DNA of 64,000 bases from CAZFUY01 sp964522445 (lineage in GTDB: Bacteria > Pseudomonadota > Gammaproteobacteria > SZUA-229). Below are positions 40,312 to 50,028 of the stretch, piece after piece (within the stretch, counting starts at the first letter, position 1; every line of letters begins with the position of its first letter). The stretch is taken from the NCBI GenBank assembly GCA_964522445.1, contig CAZFUY010000002.1:3501-67500 (forward strand). Reading direction: 5' to 3'. Both the position numbers and the translations under genes were made by a program. The notes under the pieces are model-generated. The model saw only the letters and a list, made by a program, of their open reading frames with translations, had not been told where the DNA came from and did no database searches.

Positions 40312-41688
40312 ATGAGCATCACTCCCAGCATTTTTAAAGCCTATGATATTCGCGGCATTGTTGAAACCGACTTGACACCTGACACAGTACAACTAATTGG
40401 TCAGGCATTCGCCTCTGCCTCTTTAGCAAAAAGCAGTAAAACGGTTGTCATTGCTCGTGATGGAAGATTATCCAGTCCTAAATTATCCATGGCACTGGCC
40501 AAAGGTTTGCAGGCAGGTGGCTGTGATGTTATCGATATTGGCATGGTTCCCACACCTGTTTTATATTTTGCCACGCATCACTTAAACACCGGCACGGGCA
40601 TCATGGTAACCGGCAGCCATAACCCTCCTGAATACAACGGTCTTAAAATGTTAATGGCAGAAAAAACACTTTATGGTGAAGACATAACTAATTTACATAA
40701 AGCCATAGAACAGAATGAACTAACTCAGGGCAATGGCAGCTACCGCACTGAAGATGTTTTAGATATTTATCTTGAGCGCATTGTAAGCGATGTAAAACTT
40801 GCTAAACCTTTAAATATTGCTGTCGATTGCGGTAACGGCGTTGCCGGTGTTATTGCAACAAAATTATTTATAAAACTGGGCTGCAATGTTACTGAATTAT
40901 TTTGTGATGTGGATGGTAATTTCCCAAACCATCACCCTGACCCAAGCAAACTTGAAAACCTGCAGGACATCTGCCTGTCAATAAAAGAAAACAAACTGGA
41001 CATGGGACTCGCTTTTGATGGTGACGGTGATCGTGTTGGTGTTATTGATAATAAACAAAATATTATCTGGCCTGATCGTCAGATGATTTTATATTCAGAA
41101 GATGTATTATCACGCAACCCTGGCGCACAAATAATTTACGACATTAAATCCAGCTACCATTTAGGTAAAGCCATCGAGAAAATGGGCGGCGAAGCTTTAA
41201 TGTGGAAAACGGGTCACTCATTAATCAAAGCAAAAATGAAAGAAACGGGTGCATTATTAGCGGGCGAAATGTCTGGACATATTTTCTTTAAAGAACGCTG
41301 GTATGGTTTTGATGATGGTTTATACAGCGCAGCACGCATGCTAGAAATTCTCAGTAAAAAAGATGGCACGGTTGAAGAAATATTCTCAGAATTACCCGAT
41401 AGCTTTAATACGCCTGAAATAAATATAAGCTTTGCAGAAGGTGAGCACTATACCTTTATGGATAACTTCAAAAAAGACAGCGACTTTAGTGATGCTGTAG
41501 ATATTTCTACCATTGATGGCATGCGCATTACCTGGGATAAAGGCTGGGGCTTAATTCGCCCATCCAATACAACACCCTGCCTTGTATTGCGTTTTGAAGC
41601 AGACAATGAAAATACATTAAATGAAATTCAAACTAAATTTCGAGAACAAATACTAAAAGTAGATAGCAGTGTAAACGTACCTTTTTAG
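40312..41688 (+). CDS. Phosphomannomutase/phosphoglucomutase (AlgC/ManB type)
   Basis: The 458-residue enzyme interconverts hexose 1- and 6-phosphates for surface polysaccharides. The catalytic serine loop is TGSHNPPEYNGLK, the metal loop is AFDGDGDRVGV, the sugar loop is GEMSGH and the phosphate-binding C-terminal loop is RPSNTTPCLVLRFE. Position after dut corresponds to algC of Pseudomonas. It may serve both mannose and glucose phosphates. Confidence 0.95.
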   Translation: MSITPSIFKAYDIRGIVETDLTPDTVQLIGQAFASASLAKSSKTVVIARDGRLSSPKLSMALAKGLQAGGCDVIDIGMVPTPVLYFATHHLNTGTGIMVTGSHNPPEYNGLKMLMAEKTLYGEDITNLHKAIEQNELTQGNGSYRTEDVLDIYLERIVSDVKLAKPLNIAVDCGNGVAGVIATKLFIKLGCNVTELFCDVDGNFPNHHPDPSKLENLQDICLSIKENKLDMGLAFDGDGDRVGVIDNKQNIIWPDRQMILYSEDVLSRNPGAQIIYDIKSSYHLGKAIEKMGGEALMWKTGHSLIKAKMKETGALLAGEMSGHIFFKERWYGFDDGLYSAARMLEILSKKDGTVEEIFSELPDSFNTPEINISFAEGEHYTFMDNFKKDSDFSDAVDISTIDGMRITWDKGWGLIRPSNTTPCLVLRFEADNENTLNEIQTKFREQILKVDSSVNVPF

Positions 41689-41703
41689 TTCAGTGTATCT
41701 TAA

Positions 41704-42654
<951 letters not shown>

Positions 42655-42668
42655 TCTTCAATATTTTA

Positions 42669-42697
42669 TATTCCCTCTCCCTATGGAAGAGGGAATT
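42669..42697 (+). terminator. Hairpin after argB
   Basis: A 9-bp stem (ATTCCCTCT / AGAGGGAAT) with a 9-base loop lies 17 bases after the argB stop. It is not followed by a long T-run, so termination is likely weak or factor-assisted. Its CCCTCTCCC-type core resembles common dispersed repeats. Confidence 0.45.
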
Positions 42698-42810
42698 CTA
42701 GCATTGACTTTGTTTGAAATTAAAGTAAACCACCTTCAAGATTCTAATTTTAATTACTGTACTTTTTAAACATCACTAACTATTAGTACATACCTGAATT
42801 AATACAAAAA

Positions 42811-43446
42811 CTATTTTTTATTTCTCATAGCTTTTAATTCATGAAAGCGCTTAATATCTTTAGCAAATTTTTCTCTGATCTGTTCGCGCTCTTTTGTTTT
42901 GTCTTCAACATACGCATAATAGGTTTCCAGCTGTCGGCTGACTGAAACGACCTGTTTGCGTAGATTATCAGGCACTGCTCTTCCTGATTTTTCTATACTG
43001 CTAACACGCTCTTTTATTTCTTTTAATTTTTTTTCCTGATCTTTAATATTGGATTCCGTTAATTGCAACTGAGAATTAACTGCCCCTATGCGGTCATCAC
43101 GTGCAATAAGCAAATCACGATCCGTTGTAAAGGTATCAAGCAACATTCTATCGTGTAACGCTATTTTTTTATCTGCAATCATTTTTTCTTTGTCTTTAAT
43201 CGCTTTTTCCCTGTTAGCCTGATTTTCCCTGTCAATATCTTCTTTACTTCTTTTAGCTGTAATATTTCTAACAACAACACCCTGCTCACTTAATATTGAA
43301 CGATTCTTTTTAAGATACTGCGCAGGCACACGATCACCGTAATGAACCTGGCCATTTTCATCCACCCATTTATTCAATGCCGCCTGTGCTGGCAGCATAA
43401 ACACTGAGACTATTACAAAGCCAATAATATTAATGGCTACTTTCAT
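42811..43446 (-). CDS. Secreted DUF4124 coiled-coil protein
   Basis: The 211-residue protein has a signal peptide (MKVAINIIGFVIVSVFMLPAQA) and a DUF4124 module (LNKWVDENGQVHYGDRVP, about residues 23-41). A long charged coiled coil (about 60-205) with a basic C-terminus follows. DUF4124 is a small secreted module of unknown function common in gammaproteobacteria. A second DUF4124 protein is encoded at 49122-49643. It is a single gene flanked by ~150-base gaps. Confidence 0.82.
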   Translation of the reverse strand: MKVAINIIGFVIVSVFMLPAQAALNKWVDENGQVHYGDRVPAQYLKKNRSILSEQGVVVRNITAKRSKEDIDRENQANREKAIKDKEKMIADKKIALHDRMLLDTFTTDRDLLIARDDRIGAVNSQLQLTESNIKDQEKKLKEIKERVSSIEKSGRAVPDNLRKQVVSVSRQLETYYAYVEDKTKEREQIREKFAKDIKRFHELKAMRNKK

Positions 43447-43612
43447 TTTTAACTCCCGCTATATATCAATCTAACCACCTGAGTATATACAGTATTTTAT
43501 GATTTTGCTTAAGCCTCACAATTCATTGTATTTCAGGAATAGCAGGTTATCTGGCATCATAGTTATGGCAAAATACTGGTTTTAAAATCAACTCAGATTT
43601 ACTTTACCCTGT

Positions 43613-44359
43613 ATGGATCAATTTCTACTTTTTATTATCTCTCTTATTGCCAATATATTTTCGGCTCTGGCGGGTGGTGGCGCAGGCCTAATTCAATTAC
43701 CTGCCATTATTTTTCTTGGCCTGCCTTTTGGTACTGCACTGGCAACACATAAAGTAGCAAGCATTGCATTGGGCGTAGGCGCAACATTACGCCACTTAAG
43801 AACCAGCCAGCTGGAGCGAAATTTTGCTCTATTTATCCTGGCCTGTGGATTACCGGGTGTCATTATTGGTGCAAATATAATTTTGCATGTACCAGACCGA
43901 ACTGCCCAACTAGCACTGGGCATATTAACCATGGGCCTGGGTATTTATTCATGGCTATCCCCTGGACTGGGGCAGCAATACAAAGCCAGACACAGAAATA
44001 TATCCGGCTATCTTCTGGGCGGTCTGGTACTCTTTATTATTGGCGGATTAAACGGTTCTTTAACTTCTGGCACAGGGCTTTTTGTTACCCTCTGGTTAGT
44101 ACGCTGGTTTGGTCTGGATTATAAATCTGCCGTGACCTACACACTGATTCTTGTAGGCCTGTTCTGGAATGCTACGGGTGCTGTCACATTAGGTTTTTTA
44201 ACTGAGATTCACTGGTTATGGTTACCCGCTTTGCTATTAGGTTCATTTCTTGGCGGCTACATTGGCGCGCATTTGGCCATAGTAAAAGGCAATCTGGTGA
44301 TTAAACGCAGTTACGAAATAATTACTTTTGCTGTTGGGCTGAAACTACTTATTGGCTAA
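43613..44359 (+). CDS. TauE/SafE (DUF81) family transporter
   Basis: The 248-residue membrane protein has about eight helices and family stretches [20 protein letters not shown] near the N-terminus and [20 protein letters not shown] in the second half. TauE/SafE proteins move sulfonates, sulfite or other sulfur-containing anions in several bacteria, which would suit a sulfur oxidiser, but the substrate is not shown. Its end overlaps that of the convergent pyrE by 11 bases. Confidence 0.88.
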   Translation: MDQFLLFIISLIANIFSALAGGGAGLIQLPAIIFLGLPFGTALATHKVASIALGVGATLRHLRTSQLERNFALFILACGLPGVIIGANIILHVPDRTAQLALGILTMGLGIYSWLSPGLGQQYKARHRNISGYLLGGLVLFIIGGLNGSLTSGTGLFVTLWLVRWFGLDYKSAVTYTLILVGLFWNATGAVTLGFLTEIHWLWLPALLLGSFLGGYIGAHLAIVKGNLVIKRSYEIITFAVGLKLLIG

Positions 44360-44996
44360 TACCAAATTCAGCACGATAAAATTTCATTGCATCCAACATT
44401 TCTTCCTGATCACCTTTTTCCTGCAAAAATTGAATCAGGTGCTCCATGCCAATAATGCTTTTAACATCTATGCCATATTCTTCCTGCACTTCCTGTATAG
44501 CTGATTGATCTGCCTTGCCTTTCTCCTGTCGATCCAGCGCAACCAGCACGCCCACCGCCGTTGCATCCATAGAATCAATAATATCTATGGCTTCACGTAT
44601 TGCCGTACCGGCTGTAATAACATCATCCAGAATCAGCACTCGACCTTCTAATGGAGCACCCACAATCATGCCACCTTCACCATGGTCTTTCTTTTCCTTG
44701 CGATTAAACACATAGGGCATATCAATACCATGCTCCTGAGCAAGCGCCATTGCCGTTACTGCAACCAGTGGTATACCTTTGTATGCAGGGCCAAACAATA
44801 CATCATAACTAATACCACTATCCATAACCGCCTGCGCATAACAGCGACCCAACTCTGCCAGCGCACGACCTGTATTAAATAATCCTGCATTAAAAAAATA
44901 CGGGCTTACTCGACCCGATTTCAATTTAAATTCACCAAATTTTAAAACATCATATTCAAGTGATAATTCAATAAATCTGTGCTGGTTGTAGTGCAT
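44349..44996 (-). CDS. pyrE: Orotate phosphoribosyltransferase
   Basis: The 215-residue enzyme makes OMP from orotate and PRPP. The PRPP loop is [17 protein letters not shown], and the substrate region [22 protein letters not shown] ([18 protein letters not shown]) is present. The frame extends 40 codons upstream, but the ATG at 44996 has AGGCGA before it and matches the family start ([11 protein letters not shown]). It is divergent from the ExoIII/Crc-like gene, the arrangement of pyrE and crc in Pseudomonas. Confidence 0.95.
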   Translation of the reverse strand: MHYNQHRFIELSLEYDVLKFGEFKLKSGRVSPYFFNAGLFNTGRALAELGRCYAQAVMDSGISYDVLFGPAYKGIPLVAVTAMALAQEHGIDMPYVFNRKEKKDHGEGGMIVGAPLEGRVLILDDVITAGTAIREAIDIIDSMDATAVGVLVALDRQEKGKADQSAIQEVQEEYGIDVKSIIGMEHLIQFLQEKGDQEEMLDAMKFYRAEFGISQ

Positions 44997-45066
44997 AACG
45001 TCGCCTGTATTAATTTTAATGTTGTAGAATAGCCAATCTTTATAATTATAAGCGCTATTTTTATTT

Positions 45067-45840
45067 ATGCGAATTATTACGATTAATACTAATGGCATTC
45101 GGGCTGCAGCACGCAAGGGTTTTTTTAACTGGCTAAAAAAACAAAAAGCAGATGTGGTCTGTATTCAGGAAACCAAAGCACAGGAGCATCAGCTAACAGA
45201 TGATATTTTTCACCCTGAGGGTTATCACTGTTACTTTCACGATGCTGTAAAAAAAGGCTATAGTGGTGTCGCTATCTACTCAAAAAAAGAGCCAAAGAAA
45301 ATTATTAAAGGCATAGGCTGGCATGATGTGGATATAGAAGGCCGCTACATCGAGGTGCAGTTTGAGAAGATCAGCATTATCTCTTTATATATGCATTCAG
45401 GCTCATCCAGTGAAGAACGACTGGCGATAAAATTAGATTTTCTGGATCGCTTTATGCCATACCTGCAAAAATTACGTCGCAAGCGTCGTGAATTTATTAT
45501 TTGCGGTGACTGGAATGTCGCACATAAAAAAATTGATATTAAAAACTGGAGCAGCAATCAGAAAAACTCTGGTTTTCTACCCGAAGAGCGCGCATGGATG
45601 GATCACATGTTTGATGAAGAAGGTTATGTTGATGCATTTCGCGTGGTTGATTTAAATGCACATCAATACACATGGTGGTCCAATAGAGGCCAGGCATGGG
45701 CCAACAATACCGGCTGGCGCATTGATTACCAGATTATTACACCTAAACTTAAAGACACTGTAAAGAAAGCCAGTATTTATAAAGATGAACGCTTTTCTGA
45801 TCATGCACCACTGGTTATTGATTACGATTATGATTTATAA
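45067..45840 (+). CDS. Exodeoxyribonuclease III family protein at the crc locus
   Basis: The 257-residue AP-endonuclease/exonuclease is of the ExoIII family. Expected catalytic residues are visible: N in INTNGIRA, E in IQETKAQ, Y in SLYMHSG, D and N in ICGDWNVAH, and D-H in FSDHAPL. Length, sequence and position beside pyrE match Pseudomonas Crc, a catabolite-repression protein of this family that has lost these residues (known for Crc). Here they are intact, so a DNA repair nuclease is the likelier function. The 70-base gap to pyrE should hold divergent promoters. Confidence 0.92.
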   Translation: MRIITINTNGIRAAARKGFFNWLKKQKADVVCIQETKAQEHQLTDDIFHPEGYHCYFHDAVKKGYSGVAIYSKKEPKKIIKGIGWHDVDIEGRYIEVQFEKISIISLYMHSGSSSEERLAIKLDFLDRFMPYLQKLRRKRREFIICGDWNVAHKKIDIKNWSSNQKNSGFLPEERAWMDHMFDEEGYVDAFRVVDLNAHQYTWWSNRGQAWANNTGWRIDYQIITPKLKDTVKKASIYKDERFSDHAPLVIDYDYDL

Positions 45841-45910
45841 CTGACGGTAAACAACTAAGGATACTCTGATCAAGTCTGATTATCCCTAATATTATTTAGA
45901 CCCTCTTTTT

Positions 45911-45933
45911 CGCGGCTAAAGCCGCTCCTACAT
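45911..45933. repeat. Single REP unit (CGCGGCTAAAGCCGCTCCTAC)
   Basis: This is half of the palindromic unit found as full pairs at 52138-52209 and 53252-53319. It lies just upstream of the AmpG-like gene. Confidence 0.8.
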
Positions 45934-45946
45934 ATAACTAAATAAC

Positions 45947-47302
45947 ATGACATCACCTAATAATAATTTTCATAAACACAGCTGGCACGAAGCACTTACC
46001 GTTTATGCAAAACCACGTATCCTTGGCATGTTTTTTCTGGGCTTCTCAGCAGGCCTGCCCTTTTTATTAGTTTTCTCTACTCTGTCTGCCTGGTTAAGTG
46101 ATTCTAATGTTAGTCGAACCACTATCGGCTTCTTTAGCTGGATCGGCATTATGTATTCAATTAAAATATTTTGGGCACCCATAGTTGATCGTATTCCCTT
46201 ACCTTTTATTAGTAAATTATTAGGCCAGCGCAGAAGCTGGCTTATTGTTGCACAATCAGGCATTGCATCAGGACTACTATTACTTGCCTACACAACACCA
46301 GATCAAAATCTTCAGCAATTTGCATTTTTTGCACTTCTCGTTGCTTTCTCTTCAGCTACTCAGGATATTGTTATTGATGCCTATCGCATAGAGGCTGTAG
46401 ATGAAGAATATCAGGCGGCTATGGCCGCTACTTATGTACTGGGTTATCGAATTGCAACACTGGCAGCCGGCGCAGGCGCTTTATACATTGCCGATTTTAT
46501 TAACTGGCAAGTTGCCTACTTAAGCATGGCAGCACTTACCGGCATAGGTATAGTAACAACTTTAATTATCAAAGAGCCTGAACATCAAATAAAAACCGAG
46601 ACACTGGCCTATGAAGAACAGCTAATTAATAAAATTGAACACACTGTCCATGCAAAAGGCACTTTACAAAAAATTACAGAATGGTTTGCCTCTGCCGTTA
46701 TTAGTCCTTTTGCTGAGTTTTTCAGACGCACAGGAAAATATGCCCTGTTAATTTTATTACTTATTGGCACTTACAGAATTACTGACATTACTATGGCTGT
46801 TATGGCCAACCCTTTTTATCTTGATCTGGGTTTTACTAAATCAGAAATTGCCAGTATTACAAAGTTATTTGGATTTTTTCTGACTATGGCAGGCGTTGCA
46901 ATCGGCGGCATTATGGTAATGCGATTTAATATCATGCGACCATTACTTCTAGGCGCACTATTAGTTATTGCAAGTAATTTACTGTTTGCCCTGCTCTCTG
47001 TCATTGGGCCAGAAATAACCATGCTTGCTCTGGTCATTAGCGCAGATAGTTTAGCTGGCGGCATAGCAACGGCTATTTTTATTGCTTATTTATCCAGCCT
47101 GACTAACAAAGCCTATACCGCGACACAATATGCGCTATTCAGTTCGATAATGACTTTATTTCCAAAAATAATTGCAGGATTCTCAGGCATTATTGTTGAT
47201 GCTTATGGCTATTTCACATTTTATATTTATTCTTCATTACTGGGCATACCTGCAATATTTATTATTATTTATTTAATCAGGAATGATAAAGAAGTTAATT
47301 AA
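45947..47302 (+). CDS. AmpG-like MFS permease
   Basis: The 451-residue membrane protein has about 12 helices and the AmpG/PAT family features LGFSAGLPFLLVFSTLSAWL, KIFWAPIVDRIPLP and SSATQDIVIDAYRIE. AmpG takes up GlcNAc-anhydroMur muropeptides in cell wall recycling. Length is normal for the short AmpG form. A REP unit lies just before the start. Its 3' end overlaps that of the convergent Rieske-like gene by 8 bases. Confidence 0.88.
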   Translation: MTSPNNNFHKHSWHEALTVYAKPRILGMFFLGFSAGLPFLLVFSTLSAWLSDSNVSRTTIGFFSWIGIMYSIKIFWAPIVDRIPLPFISKLLGQRRSWLIVAQSGIASGLLLLAYTTPDQNLQQFAFFALLVAFSSATQDIVIDAYRIEAVDEEYQAAMAATYVLGYRIATLAAGAGALYIADFINWQVAYLSMAALTGIGIVTTLIIKEPEHQIKTETLAYEEQLINKIEHTVHAKGTLQKITEWFASAVISPFAEFFRRTGKYALLILLLIGTYRITDITMAVMANPFYLDLGFTKSEIASITKLFGFFLTMAGVAIGGIMVMRFNIMRPLLLGALLVIASNLLFALLSVIGPEITMLALVISADSLAGGIATAIFIAYLSSLTNKAYTATQYALFSSIMTLFPKIIAGFSGIIVDAYGYFTFYIYSSLLGIPAIFIIIYLIRNDKEVN

Positions 47303-47738
47303 CTAATATCACTACCTGCCCAGATCCTGAAAATTTATATTCAGGCTCAATTAAATTTCTTGCCGAACGACTATTTTTATACACCCGGCCTGCTAGATCA
47401 TATTTAATATCAACACACACTGATTTAAAATAATTATTAATAAACTCAACAGCACAACCAAAAACCGGGTCATATGCATAGGCAATAAAATATTCTGAAT
47501 TTTGATGAGGCAATTGATTTAACATAGCTTCTGTTCGTCGTAGCACCAGTAGTTTTTTATTTATTACCTCAAAATAATTAACTTCGCCTTTACTGATTTT
47601 TGATATATCAATATAAATAATGCTTTCATCTTTATCAGCACCAATAAAGCCTGCAAACAATATATAAATAACAAACCCCAGCCCGGCCAGGCTCATTAAT
47701 TTAAATACTACTCGTAATAATAATTTTTTATCTTTCAT
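47295..47738 (-). CDS. Rieske-like membrane protein lacking the [2Fe-2S] ligands
   Basis: The 147-residue protein has one N-terminal membrane anchor (about 12-33) and then a domain resembling Rieske proteins. IYIDISKISKGEVNYFEVIN and LLVLRRTEAML match the start of the soluble Rieske domain; KYDLAGRVYKNSRSARNLIEP (about 112-132) matches the segment after box 2. Where Rieske has CTHLGC this protein has DPVFGC (90-95), and where it has CPCH it has SVCV (106-109). All four cluster ligands are lost, but the two disulfide cysteines (C95, C108) remain. It is convergent with the AmpG-like gene and divergent from hemW. The alignment was made by eye; function unknown. Confidence 0.7.
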   Translation of the reverse strand: MKDKKLLLRVVFKLMSLAGLGFVIYILFAGFIGADKDESIIYIDISKISKGEVNYFEVINKKLLVLRRTEAMLNQLPHQNSEYFIAYAYDPVFGCAVEFINNYFKSVCVDIKYDLAGRVYKNSRSARNLIEPEYKFSGSGQVVILVN

Positions 47739-47759
47739 AACAACTGATAATATATAAAC

Positions 47760-48914
47760 ATGCCCGAGATGAAAACACTTCCACCACTATCATTGTATAT
47801 CCACATCCCCTGGTGCATTCAAAAATGCCCTTATTGTGATTTTAATTCCCACACCCAAAAAGACGATTTACCTGAACAACAATACATTAATGCCCTACTG
47901 GAAGATCTGGAGCAACACCTGCCCATAATCTGGGGTCGCCGAGTTATTTCTATTTTTATTGGTGGTGGTACACCCAGTTTATTTTCACCCACCGCGCTGA
48001 ATCAGCTACTCAGTGGCATCAGAGCACGTATACAGTGTATCAGCAATCTTGAAATAACCATGGAAGCCAACCCCGGCACTTTCGAACAAAATAAATTTAA
48101 TGAGTTTTATGATATCGGCATCAACAGGTTGTCTATTGGCATACAAAGTTTTGACAATGAAAAACTAAAATTACTTGGCCGCATTCATAATAGTAATGAA
48201 GCTATAGCTGCAATTGAAACTGCTAAATCAGCAGGTTTCAGAAATATTAATCTGGATTTAATGTTTGGTTTACCCAGTCAAAATATCCAGCAGGGCATTA
48301 ATGACTTACAAATGGCTATTGATTTAAAACCCACTCATATTTCCTGGTATCAGTTAACCATTGAGCCTAATACTTTCTTTTATTCACAACCACCCGTGGT
48401 TGCAGATGACGATACCATCTGCGACCTGCAACAACAGGGGCAAACATTATTAGCAGAAAATGGATTTAATCAATATGAAATTTCTGCCTACGCAAAAGAT
48501 AATAAACAGTGCCAGCATAATCTTAACTACTGGCAATTTGGTGATTATCTGGGCATAGGTGCGGGCGCTCATGGAAAAATAACGCGATGTGACAATCAAA
48601 GCATTACTCGCTACTGGAAGTTAAAGCAACCACAGGCATATATGAATGCAGTAGCTGAAGAAAAAATTTCTGGCTCTCAGCCATTACAAACTCAGGATCG
48701 AATATTTGAATTCATGCTGAATGCATTAAGATTAAGACAGGGATTTGATCTGGCAACATTTGAATTACATACAGGATTATCAAAAGAGAGTATTTTGCCT
48801 GCCTGCCAGCAGGCCATCGACAAAGGGCTACTCAAACAGTCTAATCAGCATCTTGAGGCAACAGACTTAGGTTACCGATTTTTAAATGATCTTATTAATT
48901 TATTTGCTGAGTAA
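47760..48914 (+). CDS. hemW: Radical SAM haem chaperone HemW
   Basis: The 384-residue protein has the radical-SAM motif CIQKCPYCDF, which lacks the fourth cysteine of HemN, and the block YIHIPWCIQKCPYC. The GGGTPSLF loop and HNLNYWQFGDYLGIGAGAHG are typical. HemW binds haem and delivers it to proteins; it is not a coproporphyrinogen enzyme. True HemN is encoded at 33211-34593. Start at ATG 47760, 21 bases from the divergent Rieske-like gene, so the two promoters must overlap. Confidence 0.93.
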   Translation: MPEMKTLPPLSLYIHIPWCIQKCPYCDFNSHTQKDDLPEQQYINALLEDLEQHLPIIWGRRVISIFIGGGTPSLFSPTALNQLLSGIRARIQCISNLEITMEANPGTFEQNKFNEFYDIGINRLSIGIQSFDNEKLKLLGRIHNSNEAIAAIETAKSAGFRNINLDLMFGLPSQNIQQGINDLQMAIDLKPTHISWYQLTIEPNTFFYSQPPVVADDDTICDLQQQGQTLLAENGFNQYEISAYAKDNKQCQHNLNYWQFGDYLGIGAGAHGKITRCDNQSITRYWKLKQPQAYMNAVAEEKISGSQPLQTQDRIFEFMLNALRLRQGFDLATFELHTGLSKESILPACQQAIDKGLLKQSNQHLEATDLGYRFLNDLINLFAE

Positions 48915-48961
48915 TGGTTGGGTTATATTTATTCATGCCTTCTAAGGCAGATAATATCCTT

Positions 48962-49111
48962 AAAAAAAATAAAATCTTGAGCCACAGAGGCACGGAGGTT
49001 TTTTATTGTTTATGCTTCGCATAAATACATGTATAGATGTTTTCCTGTGCACAGCACAAACCATATATAGCTTTTCTCTGTGACCTCCGTGGTTCAAGAT
49101 TTTATTTTTTA
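48962..49111. repeat. Long inverted-repeat element with CCACGGAGG-type ends (~150 bp)
   Basis: The left end (AAAATAAAATCTTGAGCCAC, then AGAGGCACGGAGG) and right end (CCTCCGTGGTTCAAGATTTTATTTT) are imperfect reverse complements. A ~70-base centre contains a further small palindrome (TTTATGCTTCGCATAAA). There is no ORF. It fills the gap between the convergent hemW and DUF4124 genes. Elements of the CCACAGAGG type are common dispersed repeats; a looser one lies at about 31893-31970. Confidence 0.7.
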
Positions 49112-49121
49112 ACCTTAATAA

Positions 49122-49643
49122 CTATTTCCCATTAACTGCTTTTTGCTGTGCCTCAGATCTTTGATCCATAAGCCCCTGAATATTCTGCGCACCCTGAATT
49201 AAATTTTGCATTCCTTCCGGGGTGTAAGGATTTTCCATCTGATAAGGCTCAATTTTACCTCCGCCTTTTTTATTCTTTTTATTTTTATCCTTCTTATTTA
49301 ATGAAATTAAGCCGCCAAAGCTGCTTGCCTCCTCTTCCTCCTCAGTGATTTTCACCGCCTGCACTATATTCGTATCCGGCCTTAAATGCTTCGCTTCAGA
49401 GTCCTGGCCCACAGGCTTAATACCACTAAAATGCGTACGCCCCTGGTCATCCACCCACTTATAGACCGTGACATCTTTATCTGTCACCACGGATGAAATA
49501 TTTTCAGGTAATTTGGCCTTTTTTGCCGACGGATCAAGTATGCCACCTAAAAAATCAGGCATTTTACCCCCACCCATAATAAAGTATGGTACTGCCAGCA
49601 TGATTACCACTACAAAAATCATCTTAAATAAAAGCATTTTCAT
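49122..49643 (-). CDS. Membrane-anchored DUF4124 protein
   Basis: The 173-residue protein has an N-terminal hydrophobic segment (MLLFKMIFVVVIMLAVPYFIM), which may be an uncleaved anchor, and then a DUF4124 module VYKWVDDQGRTHFSGIKP at about residues 60-77. An acidic run, a Lys/Asn-rich linker and a C-terminal Gln-rich helix follow. Function unknown. Compared with the other DUF4124 protein it lacks the long coiled coil. Confidence 0.78.
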   Translation of the reverse strand: MKMLLFKMIFVVVIMLAVPYFIMGGGKMPDFLGGILDPSAKKAKLPENISSVVTDKDVTVYKWVDDQGRTHFSGIKPVGQDSEAKHLRPDTNIVQAVKITEEEEEASSFGGLISLNKKDKNKKNKKGGGKIEPYQMENPYTPEGMQNLIQGAQNIQGLMDQRSEAQQKAVNGK

Positions 49644-49754
49644 TCAGTTTTTCTCTTAATAGCTATTTAAATTTTAATAAAGAACCTTATAGATTATTGC
49701 CTGCATTTGGTAATTTACAAGTTTTCCTGTCAAATGCTTGCCCATAAATGCTGG

Positions 49755-49778
49755 AAAGAGTAATATACGCGGCTCTTT
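49755..49778 (+). promoter_or_regulatory. Possible leader hairpin upstream of rpmE
   Basis: AAAGAG (49755-49760) and CTCTTT (49773-49778) can pair around a 12-base loop, 30 bases before the rpmE start. In many gammaproteobacteria the L31 gene has an autoregulatory mRNA leader. The position fits, but I cannot confirm the consensus from memory. Could be chance. Confidence 0.35.
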
Positions 49779-49808
49779 ACGGCAGCAACTTAAATTAGAG
49801 GACTCGAC

Positions 49809-50015
49809 ATGAGGCCAGAGATACACCCAGAATACAACGACATCAATGTAACTTGCAGCTGTGGCAATAATTTCGTTACACGCTCTACTTACACCAAAGA
49901 AGCTCTGACTATTGAGATTTGCTCTCAATGCCACCCCTTCTACACAGGTAAGCAAAAAGTTATGGATACTGCGGGTCAGATTGAGAAATTCAATAAGCGT
50001 TTCGGTAAGAAATAA
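49809..50015 (+). CDS. rpmE: 50S ribosomal protein L31
   Basis: The 68-residue ribosomal protein is of the zinc-binding type (CSC near residue 16 and [10 protein letters not shown] near 37). AGAGGAC precedes the ATG. It ends 24 bases before a very strong terminator hairpin. Beyond the possible leader hairpin, no other regulation is evident. It is followed by the thermonuclease gene. Confidence 0.97.
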   Translation: MRPEIHPEYNDINVTCSCGNNFVTRSTYTKEALTIEICSQCHPFYTGKQKVMDTAGQIEKFNKRFGKK

Positions 50016-50028
50016 GACATCTTATCTC

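Noticed and set aside
44997..45116. 40-codon N-terminal extension of pyrE
   Set aside because: It runs into the divergent ExoIII gene, and the family start is at 44996.
49912..50028. N-terminal extension of the thermonuclease gene inside rpmE
   Set aside because: It is a different frame of rpmE; the ATG at 50029 gives a proper signal peptide.
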